A DNA stretch of 7,023 nt from Chroococcidiopsidaceae cyanobacterium CP_BM_RX_35 (GCA_019242465.1 JAFAVL010000088.1:1-7023), one strand, 5' to 3'; shown: positions 1 through 6,381, counted from the stretch's first letter. Program-made: numbers and translations. Notes: generated by a model not told the origin, from the sequence alone.

Positions 1-26
1 ACCATTTTTTTGTGCAAAAAAATGGT
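1..26. repeat. Perfect 11-bp inverted repeat at the left edge
   Basis: Bases 1-11 (ACCATTTTTTT) are the exact reverse complement of bases 16-26 (AAAAAAATGGT), with a four-base GTGC loop. The right arm is genuine recA coding sequence (codons for Q-K-N-G). The left arm, read in the recA frame, gives His-Phe-Phe where the family normally has something like Ala-Glu before Val-Gln-Lys-Asn. The left arm therefore looks like a foldback copy of the right arm, not native recA. A foldback at a contig tip is typical of an amplification or assembly artefact; that interpretation is inference. Confidence 0.75.
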
Positions 27-839
27 GGAGTCGCAGCCTTTGTTGATGCCGAACATGCCCTCGACCCTGCCTATGCCGCAGCTCTGGGAGTGGATATTGA
101 GAACTTGCTGGTTGCCCAACCTGACACGGGTGAATCCGCTCTAGAAATTGTCGATCAGATGGTGCGTTCGGCTGCTATTGATATAGTTGTCATTGACTCA
201 GTGGCAGCACTCGTTCCCAGAGCTGAAATTGAAGGCGAGATGGGTGATGCTCATGTGGGTCTTCAGGCTCGCTTAATGAGCCAAGCTTTGCGGAAAATTA
301 CAGGCAACATCGGTAAGTCTGGCTGCACGGTGGTTTTCCTGAATCAATTGCGGCAAAAAATTGGCATTACTTACGGTAGCCCAGAAGTGACAACTGGTGG
401 TAATGCTCTCAAATTCTATGCCTCCGTTCGTTTGGATATCCGCCGGATTCAAACTCTAAAAAAAGGCACAGAAGAGTTTGGAAACCGCGTTAAAGTCAAA
501 GTTGCCAAAAACAAAGTTGCTCCACCCTTTCGCATTGCGGAGTTTGACATCGTTTTTGGCAGTGGCATTTCTACCCTAGGTTGTGTCATTGACTTGGCAG
601 AAGAAACTTGCGTCATGACCCGTAAAGGTGCATGGTATAGCTATAAGGGCGAAAATATTTCCCAAGGTCGGGATAACGCAATTAAGTATCTGGAAGAAAA
701 TCCTGTAGTTGCCCAGGAAGTTCAGCAGCAAGTGTGCCAGAAGCTGGAAACAGGAGCTATTGTCTCTGCTAATTCTGTAACAGCGCTTAGCAACGATGAA
801 GAAATGGCAGAATTAATTGCAGAGACTGAGGAGGATTAA
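3..839 (+). CDS. recA: Recombinase RecA, N-terminus missing (cut by window start)
   Basis: RecA is the cytoplasmic ATP-dependent recombinase that coats single-stranded DNA, drives homologous strand exchange and triggers LexA-type self-cleavage. About 275 residues are present from the GTG at base 12, which is an internal valine near E. coli RecA residue 84 and not a start codon. Recognisable blocks, in order: [21 protein letters not shown], the Walker B region [22 protein letters not shown], the L1 region with RLMSQALRK, the NQLRQKIG stretch, the L2 region [19 protein letters not shown], and the C-terminal GAWYSYKGE followed by an acidic tail ending EETEED-like. The Walker A loop (GPESSGKT) and the N-terminal helix lie outside the window. 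Adding the missing ~83 residues gives ~358, the usual length. Bases 3-11 read in frame but do not look like RecA. The stop is TAA at 837-839; no terminator is visible after it. Confidence 0.97.
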   Translation, partial: HFFVQKNGGVAAFVDAEHALDPAYAAALGVDIENLLVAQPDTGESALEIVDQMVRSAAIDIVVIDSVAALVPRAEIEGEMGDAHVGLQARLMSQALRKITGNIGKSGCTVVFLNQLRQKIGITYGSPEVTTGGNALKFYASVRLDIRRIQTLKKGTEEFGNRVKVKVAKNKVAPPFRIAEFDIVFGSGISTLGCVIDLAEETCVMTRKGAWYSYKGENISQGRDNAIKYLEENPVVAQEVQQQVCQKLETGAIVSANSVTALSNDEEMAELIAETEED

Positions 840-843
840 GGGT

Positions 844-1014
844 TCATCTCACTTTGACATCGATTGGTAAGACGTGATTAATCATGTAGCTTCTGCGGTC
901 AGAATCGTGTTGCATTGGCTACACGCGACCGCAAGCATCCGTTGCTCTTGCCATCACAGTGTAAATTCCAGGCTTTGGCGGCGTGTGCCAGTCGTACTCC
1001 CACAACCGCCAACT
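844..1014 (-). pseudogene. Relic of sulfite oxidase-type molybdopterin oxidoreductase (C-terminal dimerisation domain)
   Basis: Reading the minus strand from about 1014 to 844 gives SWRLWEYDW, then HTPPKPGIYTVMARATD, ACGRV, a TAG stop at 921-919, PMQHDSDRRSYMINHV, and LPIDVKVR ending in TGA (846-844). This matches the end of the Mo-co oxidoreductase dimerisation domain in sulfite oxidase-like proteins: the W-x-W / P-G-x-Y / A-R-A-T-D / G-R-x-Q-P / S-Y-x-x-N-H pattern. The in-frame TAG sits exactly where the family has Gln (CAG to TAG). Only ~56 codons of a normally ~350-400-residue enzyme remain; the Moco-binding domain with its catalytic cysteine is absent. Upstream the frame meets a TAA near 1039 and runs into a different gene. 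Family recognition is from memory of the motifs; loss of function follows from what is missing. The natural stop lies five bases from the recA stop on the other strand. Confidence 0.8.
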
Positions 1015-1483
1015 ACAGAGCTTGAAAGGAAGCCCTTTTTATGCCCTTGGCATATATGTGCATAAGGCATGAATGACTTTGACTAGGCGTTTCGAATTCA
1101 AATTCTAGGTTAATTGATGGATCTACTGGTCTAAATTTTGTTGAGTTTAAGGGAGAGAGTTGAAAGCTAAAGTTGGGCACATCAATCGTAAGTTTTTTGT
1201 CCTTGATAGATAAAGACCAAACTGCTTCAGTTACTGGATTGAGGAAAAGACCAGTTGCAGCTGAAATTCCCTTCTCAGAAAGATCAAACAAGGATTTAGA
1301 ATCAGAACTCATAGGGGTTAGACTAGGGCTCAAGATTTCGTTAACCAAGTCTCTCTTTTTTGGAGTGAGTTTTTGCCAACTATGACCCCAAACTTTTATC
1401 TGTTCTTCTTGATAAACTTCATCGTTTGTCTGGCAGTTAAGAAGTTGCCAGGAGCTGGAGGAAAATGGTTGCTGGCTCGGCAT
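1013..1483 (-). CDS. Hypothetical protein, 156 residues, family not recognised
   Basis: I do not recognise this protein. It starts at ATG 1483-1481 and stops at TAG 1015-1013. There is no signal peptide, membrane segment or Cys/His metal motif. The first 20 residues are Ser/Gln-rich; residues 28-50 are Lys/Trp-rich and probably helical (QIKVWGHSWQKLTPKKRDLV). Residues 85-131 alternate hydrophobic and polar residues in a beta-like way (AVWSLSIKDKKLTIDVPNF, INLEFEFE). No clear Shine-Dalgarno precedes the ATG, but a plausible promoter lies ~70-100 bases upstream. The stop falls at the very edge of the sulfite oxidase relic, so the native C-terminus may have been lost when flanking DNA was deleted. 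It follows the RND gene on the same strand after a 164-base gap, so co-transcription is possible but not indicated. A real gene is likely because no competing frame is better; function is unknown. Confidence 0.6.
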   Translation of the reverse strand: MPSQQPFSSSSWQLLNCQTNDEVYQEEQIKVWGHSWQKLTPKKRDLVNEILSPSLTPMSSDSKSLFDLSEKGISAATGLFLNPVTEAVWSLSIKDKKLTIDVPNFSFQLSPLNSTKFRPVDPSINLEFEFETPSQSHSCLMHIYAKGIKRASFQAL

Positions 1484-1551
1484 AAGTCCATTAATCTATT
1501 CATTGAATAATTAATGGCAACTTGTTGTTAAGCTCAAATACCCATAGTTGT

Positions 1552-1579
1552 AGTATATTTTAAGTTGCTCTGTAGTTAA
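1552..1579 (-). promoter_or_regulatory. Candidate sigma-70-type promoter for the hypothetical gene
   Basis: On the minus strand TTAACT (1579-1574; 4 of 6 match to TTGACA) is followed after 16 bases by TATACT (1557-1552; 5 of 6 match to TATAAT). It lies in an AT-rich gap about 70 bases upstream of the ATG at 1483. This is a pattern match only; AT-rich DNA often yields such pairs by chance. Confidence 0.35.
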
Positions 1580-1647
1580 AAATAACAGTAATGTATTAAA
1601 AAATCAATATGGAGGTTTGATCTAGTCCTCTAGCTGAGCCAGCACTG

Positions 1648-4242
1648 TCACCCAAACTTTTTGCCTTGGAAGATACGCAGCTGCCAGTCTTCCAATAGAG
1701 AATAGACTACGGGGACGACGATCAAGCTTAGAAGAGTGGAAGTGATGAGTCCACCAATAATTGCTATAGCCATAGGCGATCGCAACTCTGAGCCTGCTCC
1801 TAAGCCGACAGCAATAGGTAGCATACCGAGAATTGTGGCAGCAGTTGTCATCAGAATTGGGCGAAGGCGCACTGGTCCTGCTTTGAGGATGGCCTCAGAG
1901 CGAGTCAACCCAGAGTTGCGCAGTTGATTAATGTAGTCTACGAGCAAAATCGCATTTTTGTTAGTCAAACCGAACAAAAAGATAATGCCGATCGCCGAAA
2001 TGACCCCAAACTCACTCCGACTAACTAGTAGCGCTAGCATTGCCCCTGCTAGTGACAGGGGTAAAGAGAAGATAATTGCCAACGGGGCTACCCAGCTACG
2101 GAATAGTGAAATTAGCACGACCAAAATGCACAGAACAGACAAGCCTAAAGTGCGACCAAAACTGCCTAATATCTCGCTGATGCGGGCTGAATCTCCTCCC
2201 AAATCTAGAGAAACAGTAGGAGGCATGAGTGCCTTAGCTTTCGCTACCACTTGGTTAGTCGCATCTCCCAACGCTAAATTGTTTGTCAAATTGGCGCTGA
2301 TGGAGGCTACCCTACGGCTATTTAGATGTTCGATTTCCAAGATTTGGCCTGCTTTATTCGCTTCACCTGTGACTGTCACATCAGCAAATCCTGGTAGGTG
2401 CTGAATCTGGGCTTTGATGGCAGCAGCTGTCTTGGCTAGGGCTGAGAGGTTGTCCCCAATTAGAGTCACCTGTAGAGGTTTGTCATCCCCTGTATCGATT
2501 AATTGAATGTCTTCAACGCTGGTAGTGACTTGGGGAATCGCAGGCAAAGAGCGCCGGAATTGGTCTTCTAATTCGGGAGTTCGGATAGTGTGATCGCTCT
2601 TGAGCTTGACATAAAGATTGCCCTGATTCGGCTCACCCTGGCGAGAGCCTACAGTTGTCAGTACTGTCTCCACCTGATCTGAACGCCGGATAAAGGCTTC
2701 CAGTTGCTGAGCAATTGATCGAGATTCACTTAGGGAAGTGGAGGCTGGCGCAGTATAAGTGACATTAAACTCCCCGCGATCGAGTTGAGGAATAAACCCT
2801 TTGGGAACCAGTGGCAATAGCGATATCCCGAAGACAAAAATCAACAGAGTTATCCTTAGCACGGTTCCCCGGTGATTTAGGGACCAGCTCAGTAAATTCC
2901 GATAACGTTGCACCCAGGCTAGCAAAAACAAGCTGCCTCTCCGACGAGGCATAGGCTTGAGCCAGTACACAGATAGTAACGGTGATAAGGTCCGGGCAAC
3001 CAGTAAAGAGGTGAGGACTGCAGCCGAAACAGTCAGCCCAAAAGGTTTAAAGAATTGACCTATGACACCTCCCATCAAACCGACTGGCAGAAAAACTGCC
3101 ACAATCGTCAGCGTTGCGGCTGTCACGGTTAGACCAATTTCATTGGTAGCAGAAATAGCTGCTTTGCGAGGAGATTCACCGTTTTCAACATGGCGGATGA
3201 TATTTTCGACATCGACGATTGCATCGTCAACGATAATACCGATCACTAAAACCATGGCAAGTAGGGTAATCGTTTCCAGATTGAACCCAAAAGTTGCCAT
3301 GGCAATGAAAGTTCCCAACAAGGAAGCTGGAATGGCTAGAGCCGAAATTAGTGTCGCCTGCCAGTTTCGTAAGAAAGCAAAGATGACGACAACTGACAAA
3401 ACGACTGCTAGTGCTAGAGCTTCAAGCATTGCCTGAATAGCTTCACGGATATATCTTGCTTGGGTAGCAGCCAGATTTAATTGCACATCAGGTAAGGCGT
3501 CGCGCAACTGCTGTACTATTTTTTCTACCTGACTGACGACTTCTAGCGTGTTGGCCTTGCCACGTTTAATCACCTGGAAGGCGAGAGCGTCTCGACCATT
3601 AAATCGTGCGGCTGTTGTCCCTGGTGCCAGCACAATCCCACTGGCTGCTGATTCTGTTGGAGAGGTACTACTAGAAGTTCCCAAAAGAACGACTTTGAGT
3701 ACTCCTGGCAACCGGGCTATATTTGGCAAAATCTGCTTTTGGGTAATTTGGGTTAACTCAGCTAGGCTCCGTGTGTGACTTTGAATGGCATAGGTGATGA
3801 CAGATGACTCATTTAGATTGAGGGGAATGACCCTAGAATCTGTCCCCTTAGGAAGGTGAATTTGCTTGAGTGCTGTTTTCACCTGCGCATTTGATTTTTC
3901 TAGGTCAGTTCCTACTGCAAAGGAGAGACTGACAGTCGTTTGACCTGGGTAGGTAGAGGAGCGAACTTCATCTATTGCTTGTAAAGAACGCAACTGCTGC
4001 TCTAGCGGCTGTGTAAGCTTCGCTTCTGTCGCTAACGCTGTTGGCAGAGGAGCTGAGGCGTTCACTACCACGACTGGGTAGGTGATGTCAGGGAATAGGG
4101 CATATTTGAGAGAACTGAAAGCCAAAACTCCAGCCACCATCACAGCAATCCAAAACCCGATCATCAGTCGTGGGTGGGAGATCGCTAACCTGGAGATGTT
4201 GAAGCGCTCTCGTAAGGATGTGTGGTGACTCAGCTTGACCAT
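1648..4242 (-). CDS. RND-family (HAE1/AcrB-like) efflux permease lacking docking subdomains
   Basis: An inner-membrane proton-driven RND pump, 864 residues, starting at ATG 4242-4240. Twelve membrane segments can be placed: ~27-47, 270-291, 298-318, 324-345, 371-391, 400-422, 461-480, 697-714, 717-740, 746-768, 793-815 and 824-848. Proton-relay residues are intact: Asp339-Asp340 in TM4 (VIGIIVDDAIVDVENI, equivalent to AcrB D407/D408) and Lys762 in TM10 (LTNKNAILLVDY, AcrB K940); the RLRPILMTT motif follows at 792-800. AcrB-like permeases are ~1,030-1,050 residues. By eye, the shortfall is concentrated at ~187-212 and ~656-664, where AcrB has its TolC-docking subdomains DN and DC; the porter parts seem retained. 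The frame is uninterrupted, so this looks like a stable form and not decay. No membrane-fusion protein or outer-membrane channel gene lies in the window. Substrate cannot be predicted. No strong ribosome site precedes the ATG. Confidence 0.93.
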   Translation of the reverse strand: MVKLSHHTSLRERFNISRLAISHPRLMIGFWIAVMVAGVLAFSSLKYALFPDITYPVVVVNASAPLPTALATEAKLTQPLEQQLRSLQAIDEVRSSTYPGQTTVSLSFAVGTDLEKSNAQVKTALKQIHLPKGTDSRVIPLNLNESSVITYAIQSHTRSLAELTQITQKQILPNIARLPGVLKVVLLGTSSSTSPTESAASGIVLAPGTTAARFNGRDALAFQVIKRGKANTLEVVSQVEKIVQQLRDALPDVQLNLAATQARYIREAIQAMLEALALAVVLSVVVIFAFLRNWQATLISALAIPASLLGTFIAMATFGFNLETITLLAMVLVIGIIVDDAIVDVENIIRHVENGESPRKAAISATNEIGLTVTAATLTIVAVFLPVGLMGGVIGQFFKPFGLTVSAAVLTSLLVARTLSPLLSVYWLKPMPRRRGSLFLLAWVQRYRNLLSWSLNHRGTVLRITLLIFVFGISLLPLVPKGFIPQLDRGEFNVTYTAPASTSLSESRSIAQQLEAFIRRSDQVETVLTTVGSRQGEPNQGNLYVKLKSDHTIRTPELEDQFRRSLPAIPQVTTSVEDIQLIDTGDDKPLQVTLIGDNLSALAKTAAAIKAQIQHLPGFADVTVTGEANKAGQILEIEHLNSRRVASISANLTNNLALGDATNQVVAKAKALMPPTVSLDLGGDSARISEILGSFGRTLGLSVLCILVVLISLFRSWVAPLAIIFSLPLSLAGAMLALLVSRSEFGVISAIGIIFLFGLTNKNAILLVDYINQLRNSGLTRSEAILKAGPVRLRPILMTTAATILGMLPIAVGLGAGSELRSPMAIAIIGGLITSTLLSLIVVPVVYSLLEDWQLRIFQGKKFG
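1776..1783. repeat. HIP1 octameric palindrome (GCGATCGC)
   Basis: An exact copy of the Highly Iterated Palindrome 1 that is over-represented in many cyanobacterial genomes. This one lies inside the RND permease gene. It serves mainly as a taxonomic marker. Confidence 0.85.
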
Positions 4243-4389
4243 TGGCTGGATTATTGCCTAATGTAGAGATTTATTAATTTATACTACCGTTGTGTTCTTG
4301 ACGTTGTAGCAATTTCCATCTTTCGGGGTAGTTTATAGAAATCGCTTAGATAGATCTTGACGGGAAAATCAAGTATCCATGCGGCACAA

Positions 4390-4415
4390 CCTTGGAAAAC
4401 TACTGTTTTCCCAGG
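4390..4415. repeat. Stem-loop, 11-bp stem with one mismatch
   Basis: CCTTGGAAAAC (4390-4400) pairs with GTTTTCCCAGG (4405-4415) at 10 of 11 positions around a TACT loop. Neither strand has a T-run directly after it, so it is not a typical intrinsic terminator. It could be a protein-binding site or an RNA element in a leader; the sequence does not say which. Confidence 0.6.
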
Positions 4416-4508
4416 ATATGAGTATATTGAAATACTTCAACAGCTGCGTGAGACAGTTCTTCAACTAGCACAAAACGTATCGGTAGGCGCTAGAGACTCC
4501 GCTTGATA

Positions 4509-4621
4509 CTCAACGTTTCGCCGGAGAAAGCTCCGGCGACTGCGTTGAGCGAGCTCAACGTTTCGTCGGAGAAAGCTTCGGGAGCTAAGCTCAAGGCAAG
4601 CTCAATTTTTCGTTGAAATTG
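4509..4621. repeat. Palindromic REP-like element, one good copy plus degenerate copies
   Basis: Copy 1 (4509-4549) has an outer stem CTCAACG/CGTTGAG (4509-4515 with 4543-4549) and an inner perfect stem GCCGGAG/CTCCGGC (4520-4526 with 4531-4537) closed by an AAAG loop. Copy 2 begins 45 bases later at 4554; its first ~27 bases differ from copy 1 at two C-to-T positions, and its right half has decayed, losing the palindrome. A further weak inverted repeat CAATTT/AAATTG (4603-4608 with 4616-4621) follows. The arrangement resembles the short dispersed palindromic repeats common in filamentous and colonial cyanobacteria; that family link is inference. Confidence 0.65.
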
Positions 4622-4630
4622 GATAAAGAC

Positions 4631-4659
4631 TTGATGTTAAAGTCTTCTCTACCTATGAT
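4631..4659 (+). promoter_or_regulatory. Candidate promoter of the di-iron/phosphorylase pair
   Basis: TTGATG (4631-4636; 4 of 6 match to TTGACA) and TATGAT (4654-4659; 5 of 6 match to TATAAT) are separated by exactly 17 bases. Transcription would begin near 4666, giving a leader of only ~25 bases before the ATG at 4690. This is the best sigma-70-like site seen upstream of the pair. Confidence 0.45.
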
Positions 4660-4689
4660 GATTGAGATAAATTTGCTGAGCGATAGATA

Positions 4690-5568
4690 ATGAAAATCGG
4701 ATCTGAGGCTCATAAGGAGCTATTTTGCCAAAGCTTTATGGCAAGCCACCTGGAATATAATCCAGAAGAGTTGCCGTGGCCTCAGCTCGGCGACGCAGCT
4801 CTTAACCTCTTACGGGGGATTCCCTTCTGGGAAGAGGCTCTAGACACCGAACGCCAAGCTGGAGCGAAAATCAGCGCCTACGCTGCTACGATCAGCGATC
4901 CTCTGCTGAGAGAAGCGCTTGCTTTGCAGGGAATGGAGGAACACCGCCACGGACGCATGATTGCGACCCTAATTGAACGTTATGGCATCAAAATCAATGA
5001 GCGCCCTGCTGCTGCACTTCCAAACAATTTAGAGCAAGCCTTCACTCGCTTCGGGTACGAGGAGTGCCTAGATTCCTTCTTTTCGTTTGGTATGTTCAAG
5101 CTCGCCCGTCCGTCAGGCTTGTTCCCAGAGCAAATATTCACACTTTTCGACCCGATCATTCATGAAGAGGCACGTCACATTGTCTTCTTTGTGAACTGGG
5201 TAACCTACTTGCGCATGAATCGGGGTCAGGGAGCGGTGCAAAGAGCGGCATCAGATCTCTGGCATTACGGCAACGCACTCGGTCATCTCGTAGATACCTT
5301 CCGCAACCCCAACCCTAACAATGAAGGTTTTACCGCAGTCGGAGCTAGTGAATTTGCCGCCGATCTAACGCCTGAGAAGTTTGTATCAACCTGCCTTGAG
5401 GAAAACATGCGGCGGATGAGTGTCTTCGACGATCGACTGCTGCGCCCACAACTTATACCCAGGATCTCTAAAGTGGCATTGTCAGTCCTCAAAATTTTAC
5501 CGCGCCGTCAGTCCCGACCAGAAGCAGTGCGGGAAAGTGGAGGAACAGAGGAGATGGGGAGAGTCTAG
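4690..5568 (+). CDS. Ferritin-like di-iron protein, 292 residues, function unknown
   Basis: The sequence shows the classic di-iron four-helix ligand set E, ExxH, E, ExxH: Glu54 (LDTERQAG), Glu84/His87 (MEEHRHGRM), Glu124 or Glu125 (GYEECLDSF) and Glu160/His163 (IIHEEARHIVFF). This places it in the ferritin-like superfamily, which includes ferritins, rubrerythrins and many di-iron oxygenases and oxidases. It is much longer than a ferritin or rubrerythrin core (~150-170) and has no rubredoxin Cys motif, so an oxidase or oxygenase is more likely than iron storage; substrate is unknown. No signal peptide is visible. The last ~25 residues are basic, then polar (LPRRQSRPEAVRESGG) and probably disordered. 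ATG 4690 is chosen as the first ATG of the frame, ~25 bases below a promoter candidate; the ribosome site is weak. The stop TAG (5566-5568) is followed at once by the phosphorylase-like frame, so the two are probably one operon. Confidence 0.85.
   Translation: MKIGSEAHKELFCQSFMASHLEYNPEELPWPQLGDAALNLLRGIPFWEEALDTERQAGAKISAYAATISDPLLREALALQGMEEHRHGRMIATLIERYGIKINERPAAALPNNLEQAFTRFGYEECLDSFFSFGMFKLARPSGLFPEQIFTLFDPIIHEEARHIVFFVNWVTYLRMNRGQGAVQRAASDLWHYGNALGHLVDTFRNPNPNNEGFTAVGASEFAADLTPEKFVSTCLEENMRRMSVFDDRLLRPQLIPRISKVALSVLKILPRRQSRPEAVRESGGTEEMGRV
5556..5563 (+). promoter_or_regulatory. Shine-Dalgarno-like purine tract that bears on the next gene's start
   Basis: GGGGAGAG lies inside the last codons of the di-iron gene. 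It is 5 and 8 bases from two in-frame ATT codons (5569 and 5572) but 20 bases from the first conventional alternative start, TTG at 5584. The spacing favours initiation at an ATT, which is rare in bacteria, or translational coupling through the upstream stop. Confidence 0.4.
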
Positions 5569-5583
5569 ATTATTGACATAATT

Positions 5584-6255
5584 TTGGTACCTCAAGGGTC
5601 AGAACATCAGGCAGTTTGTCGAGGTTTGAGCCGTATTACTGTCACTAAGCCACTGGTTTTACCAATCCCAGTTGGTCCTAAGCCAGTGGTAGGACATCTA
5701 GAAAGATTGCAGCGAGAGGGATATTTCCACCGCTACGCACAGCCTAGAGTCTTGTTAATGGGGCTATGTGGCAGTTTGGCACCCCAATATGTTGTAGGAA
5801 GTGTTGTCCTCTACCAGGATTGTGTTTATGAGTCGTCAGCGTCTGGTCGAGTTGTCAGAGTGTGCGATCGCGAACTCACAAACTCACTACACCACAAACT
5901 CGATGCCAACCTGGTAACGGGGCTCACGAGTGATCGCCTCATCTGGTCTGCTGCTGAAAAAGGCAAGCTGGGTAAAATCTACTCAGCGGGCGTTGTCGAT
6001 ATGGAGGGCATTGCTGCCCTAGAGGCTCTGAATCCATCTCAGATTGCAGTGGCAATGGTACGTGTAGTTAGCGACGATTGCCACCATAACCTTCCGGATT
6101 TAACTCCTGCGCTTAGCCCTAACGGTTCGCTGCAACCACTTCCCCTAGCTTTAAGATTAATCCGACAACCTCGTGCTGGCGCTCAGCTGATTCGAGGTGC
6201 CTTACGAGGATTGCAAGTGTTGCAGCAAGTCACAGCTTGCCTATTTCAAGAATAG
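5584..6255 (+). CDS. Nucleoside phosphorylase-fold protein (possibly hopanoid-associated HpnG-like)
   Basis: A member of the PNP/UDP phosphorylase superfamily, which cleaves or phosphorolyses N-ribosyl bonds. Numbering from the TTG at 5584: VPQGSEHQAVCRGL (2-15) matches the N-terminal strand and turn; LLMGLCGSL (57-65) is the substrate-pocket glycine motif; VVDMEG (137-142) matches the family's ribose-binding Met-Glu; VRVVSDD (159-165) carries the conserved Ser-Asp that contacts the base. At 223 residues it is near normal length. HpnG, which removes adenine from adenosylhopane, is one candidate subfamily, but no squalene-hopene cyclase or other hpn gene is in the window, so the substrate stays open. 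The true N-terminus probably extends upstream: residues IIDIIL encoded at 5569-5586 continue the expected first beta strand, yet no ATG or GTG exists before the in-frame TAG of the di-iron gene. The start given is the most conservative one. Likely co-transcribed with the di-iron gene. Confidence 0.8.
   Translation: MVPQGSEHQAVCRGLSRITVTKPLVLPIPVGPKPVVGHLERLQREGYFHRYAQPRVLLMGLCGSLAPQYVVGSVVLYQDCVYESSASGRVVRVCDRELTNSLHHKLDANLVTGLTSDRLIWSAAEKGKLGKIYSAGVVDMEGIAALEALNPSQIAVAMVRVVSDDCHHNLPDLTPALSPNGSLQPLPLALRLIRQPRAGAQLIRGALRGLQVLQQVTACLFQE
5864..5871. repeat. HIP1 octameric palindrome (GCGATCGC)
   Basis: A second exact HIP1 octamer, inside the phosphorylase-like gene. Two in 7 kb is well above random expectation (~0.1). 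Confidence 0.85.
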
Positions 6256-6370
6256 ACAACTGCCCATTTTGTGTTAGTGTTCTCTTATAGATTACATTCG
6301 GCTGTGCAGTTTGTTTTTGCCCAGATAACAAGCCTCTCTCCGGATCTAACTCTCTACACACTCTGATTCT

Positions 6371-6374
6371 GGAG
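6371..6374 (+). promoter_or_regulatory. Ribosome binding site of the RRM gene
   Basis: GGAG is placed seven bases before the ATG at 6382 and fixes that start. The 126-base gap before the gene (6256-6381) is pyrimidine-rich near its end. I found no convincing -35/-10 pair in it. Confidence 0.7.
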
Positions 6375-6381
6375 ATATTTT

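Larger units (their letters stand above)
4243..4689. other. 447-base divergent intergenic region
   Basis: This stretch separates the leftward RND gene from the rightward di-iron gene, so it should hold the promoters of both. The first ~80 bases next to the RND start are AT-rich, without a convincing -35/-10 pair. A strong small hairpin lies at 4390-4415, with a shorter inverted repeat (AGTAT/ATACT, 4421-4436) just after it. Bases 4509-4621 hold a palindromic repeat and a decayed second copy. A good promoter candidate for the di-iron gene is at 4631-4659. No tRNA and no convincing coding sequence was seen; one ~49-codon open stretch without ATG (4357-4506, +) was not judged to be a gene. Confidence 0.7.

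Noticed and set aside
874..1065. Plus-strand open frame of 63 codons after recA
   Set aside because: It lies antisense to the sulfite oxidase relic, whose minus-strand motifs are clear; the plus-strand peptide resembles nothing.
1173..1385. 70-codon plus-strand open frame
   Set aside because: Antisense to the 156-residue unknown ORF, shorter, and without a ribosome site. The minus frame is not certain either, but is the better candidate.
1958..2404. 148-codon plus-strand open frame
   Set aside because: Entirely antisense to the RND permease; composition is that of a shadow frame. The same holds for the frames at 1736-1927, 3062-3436 and 3548-3778.
4357..4506. About 49 open codons on the plus strand, including GYEYIEILQQLRETVLQLAQ
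   Set aside because: The stretch looks protein-like and could be a gene scrap, but it has no ATG, no ribosome site, contains the hairpin at 4390-4415, and matches no family I know. Not enough to call a pseudogene.
4509..4621. Possible CRISPR array
   Set aside because: Only two similar units, the second decayed, with strong internal palindromes and no regular spacers; no cas gene nearby.
5283..5492. Minus-strand open frame of 69 codons
   Set aside because: Antisense to the well-supported di-iron gene.
5584..6255. Identification as MTA/SAH nucleosidase or a housekeeping purine nucleoside phosphorylase
   Set aside because: The superfamily motifs fit, but sequence details and the di-iron neighbour do not point to either; kept at fold level.
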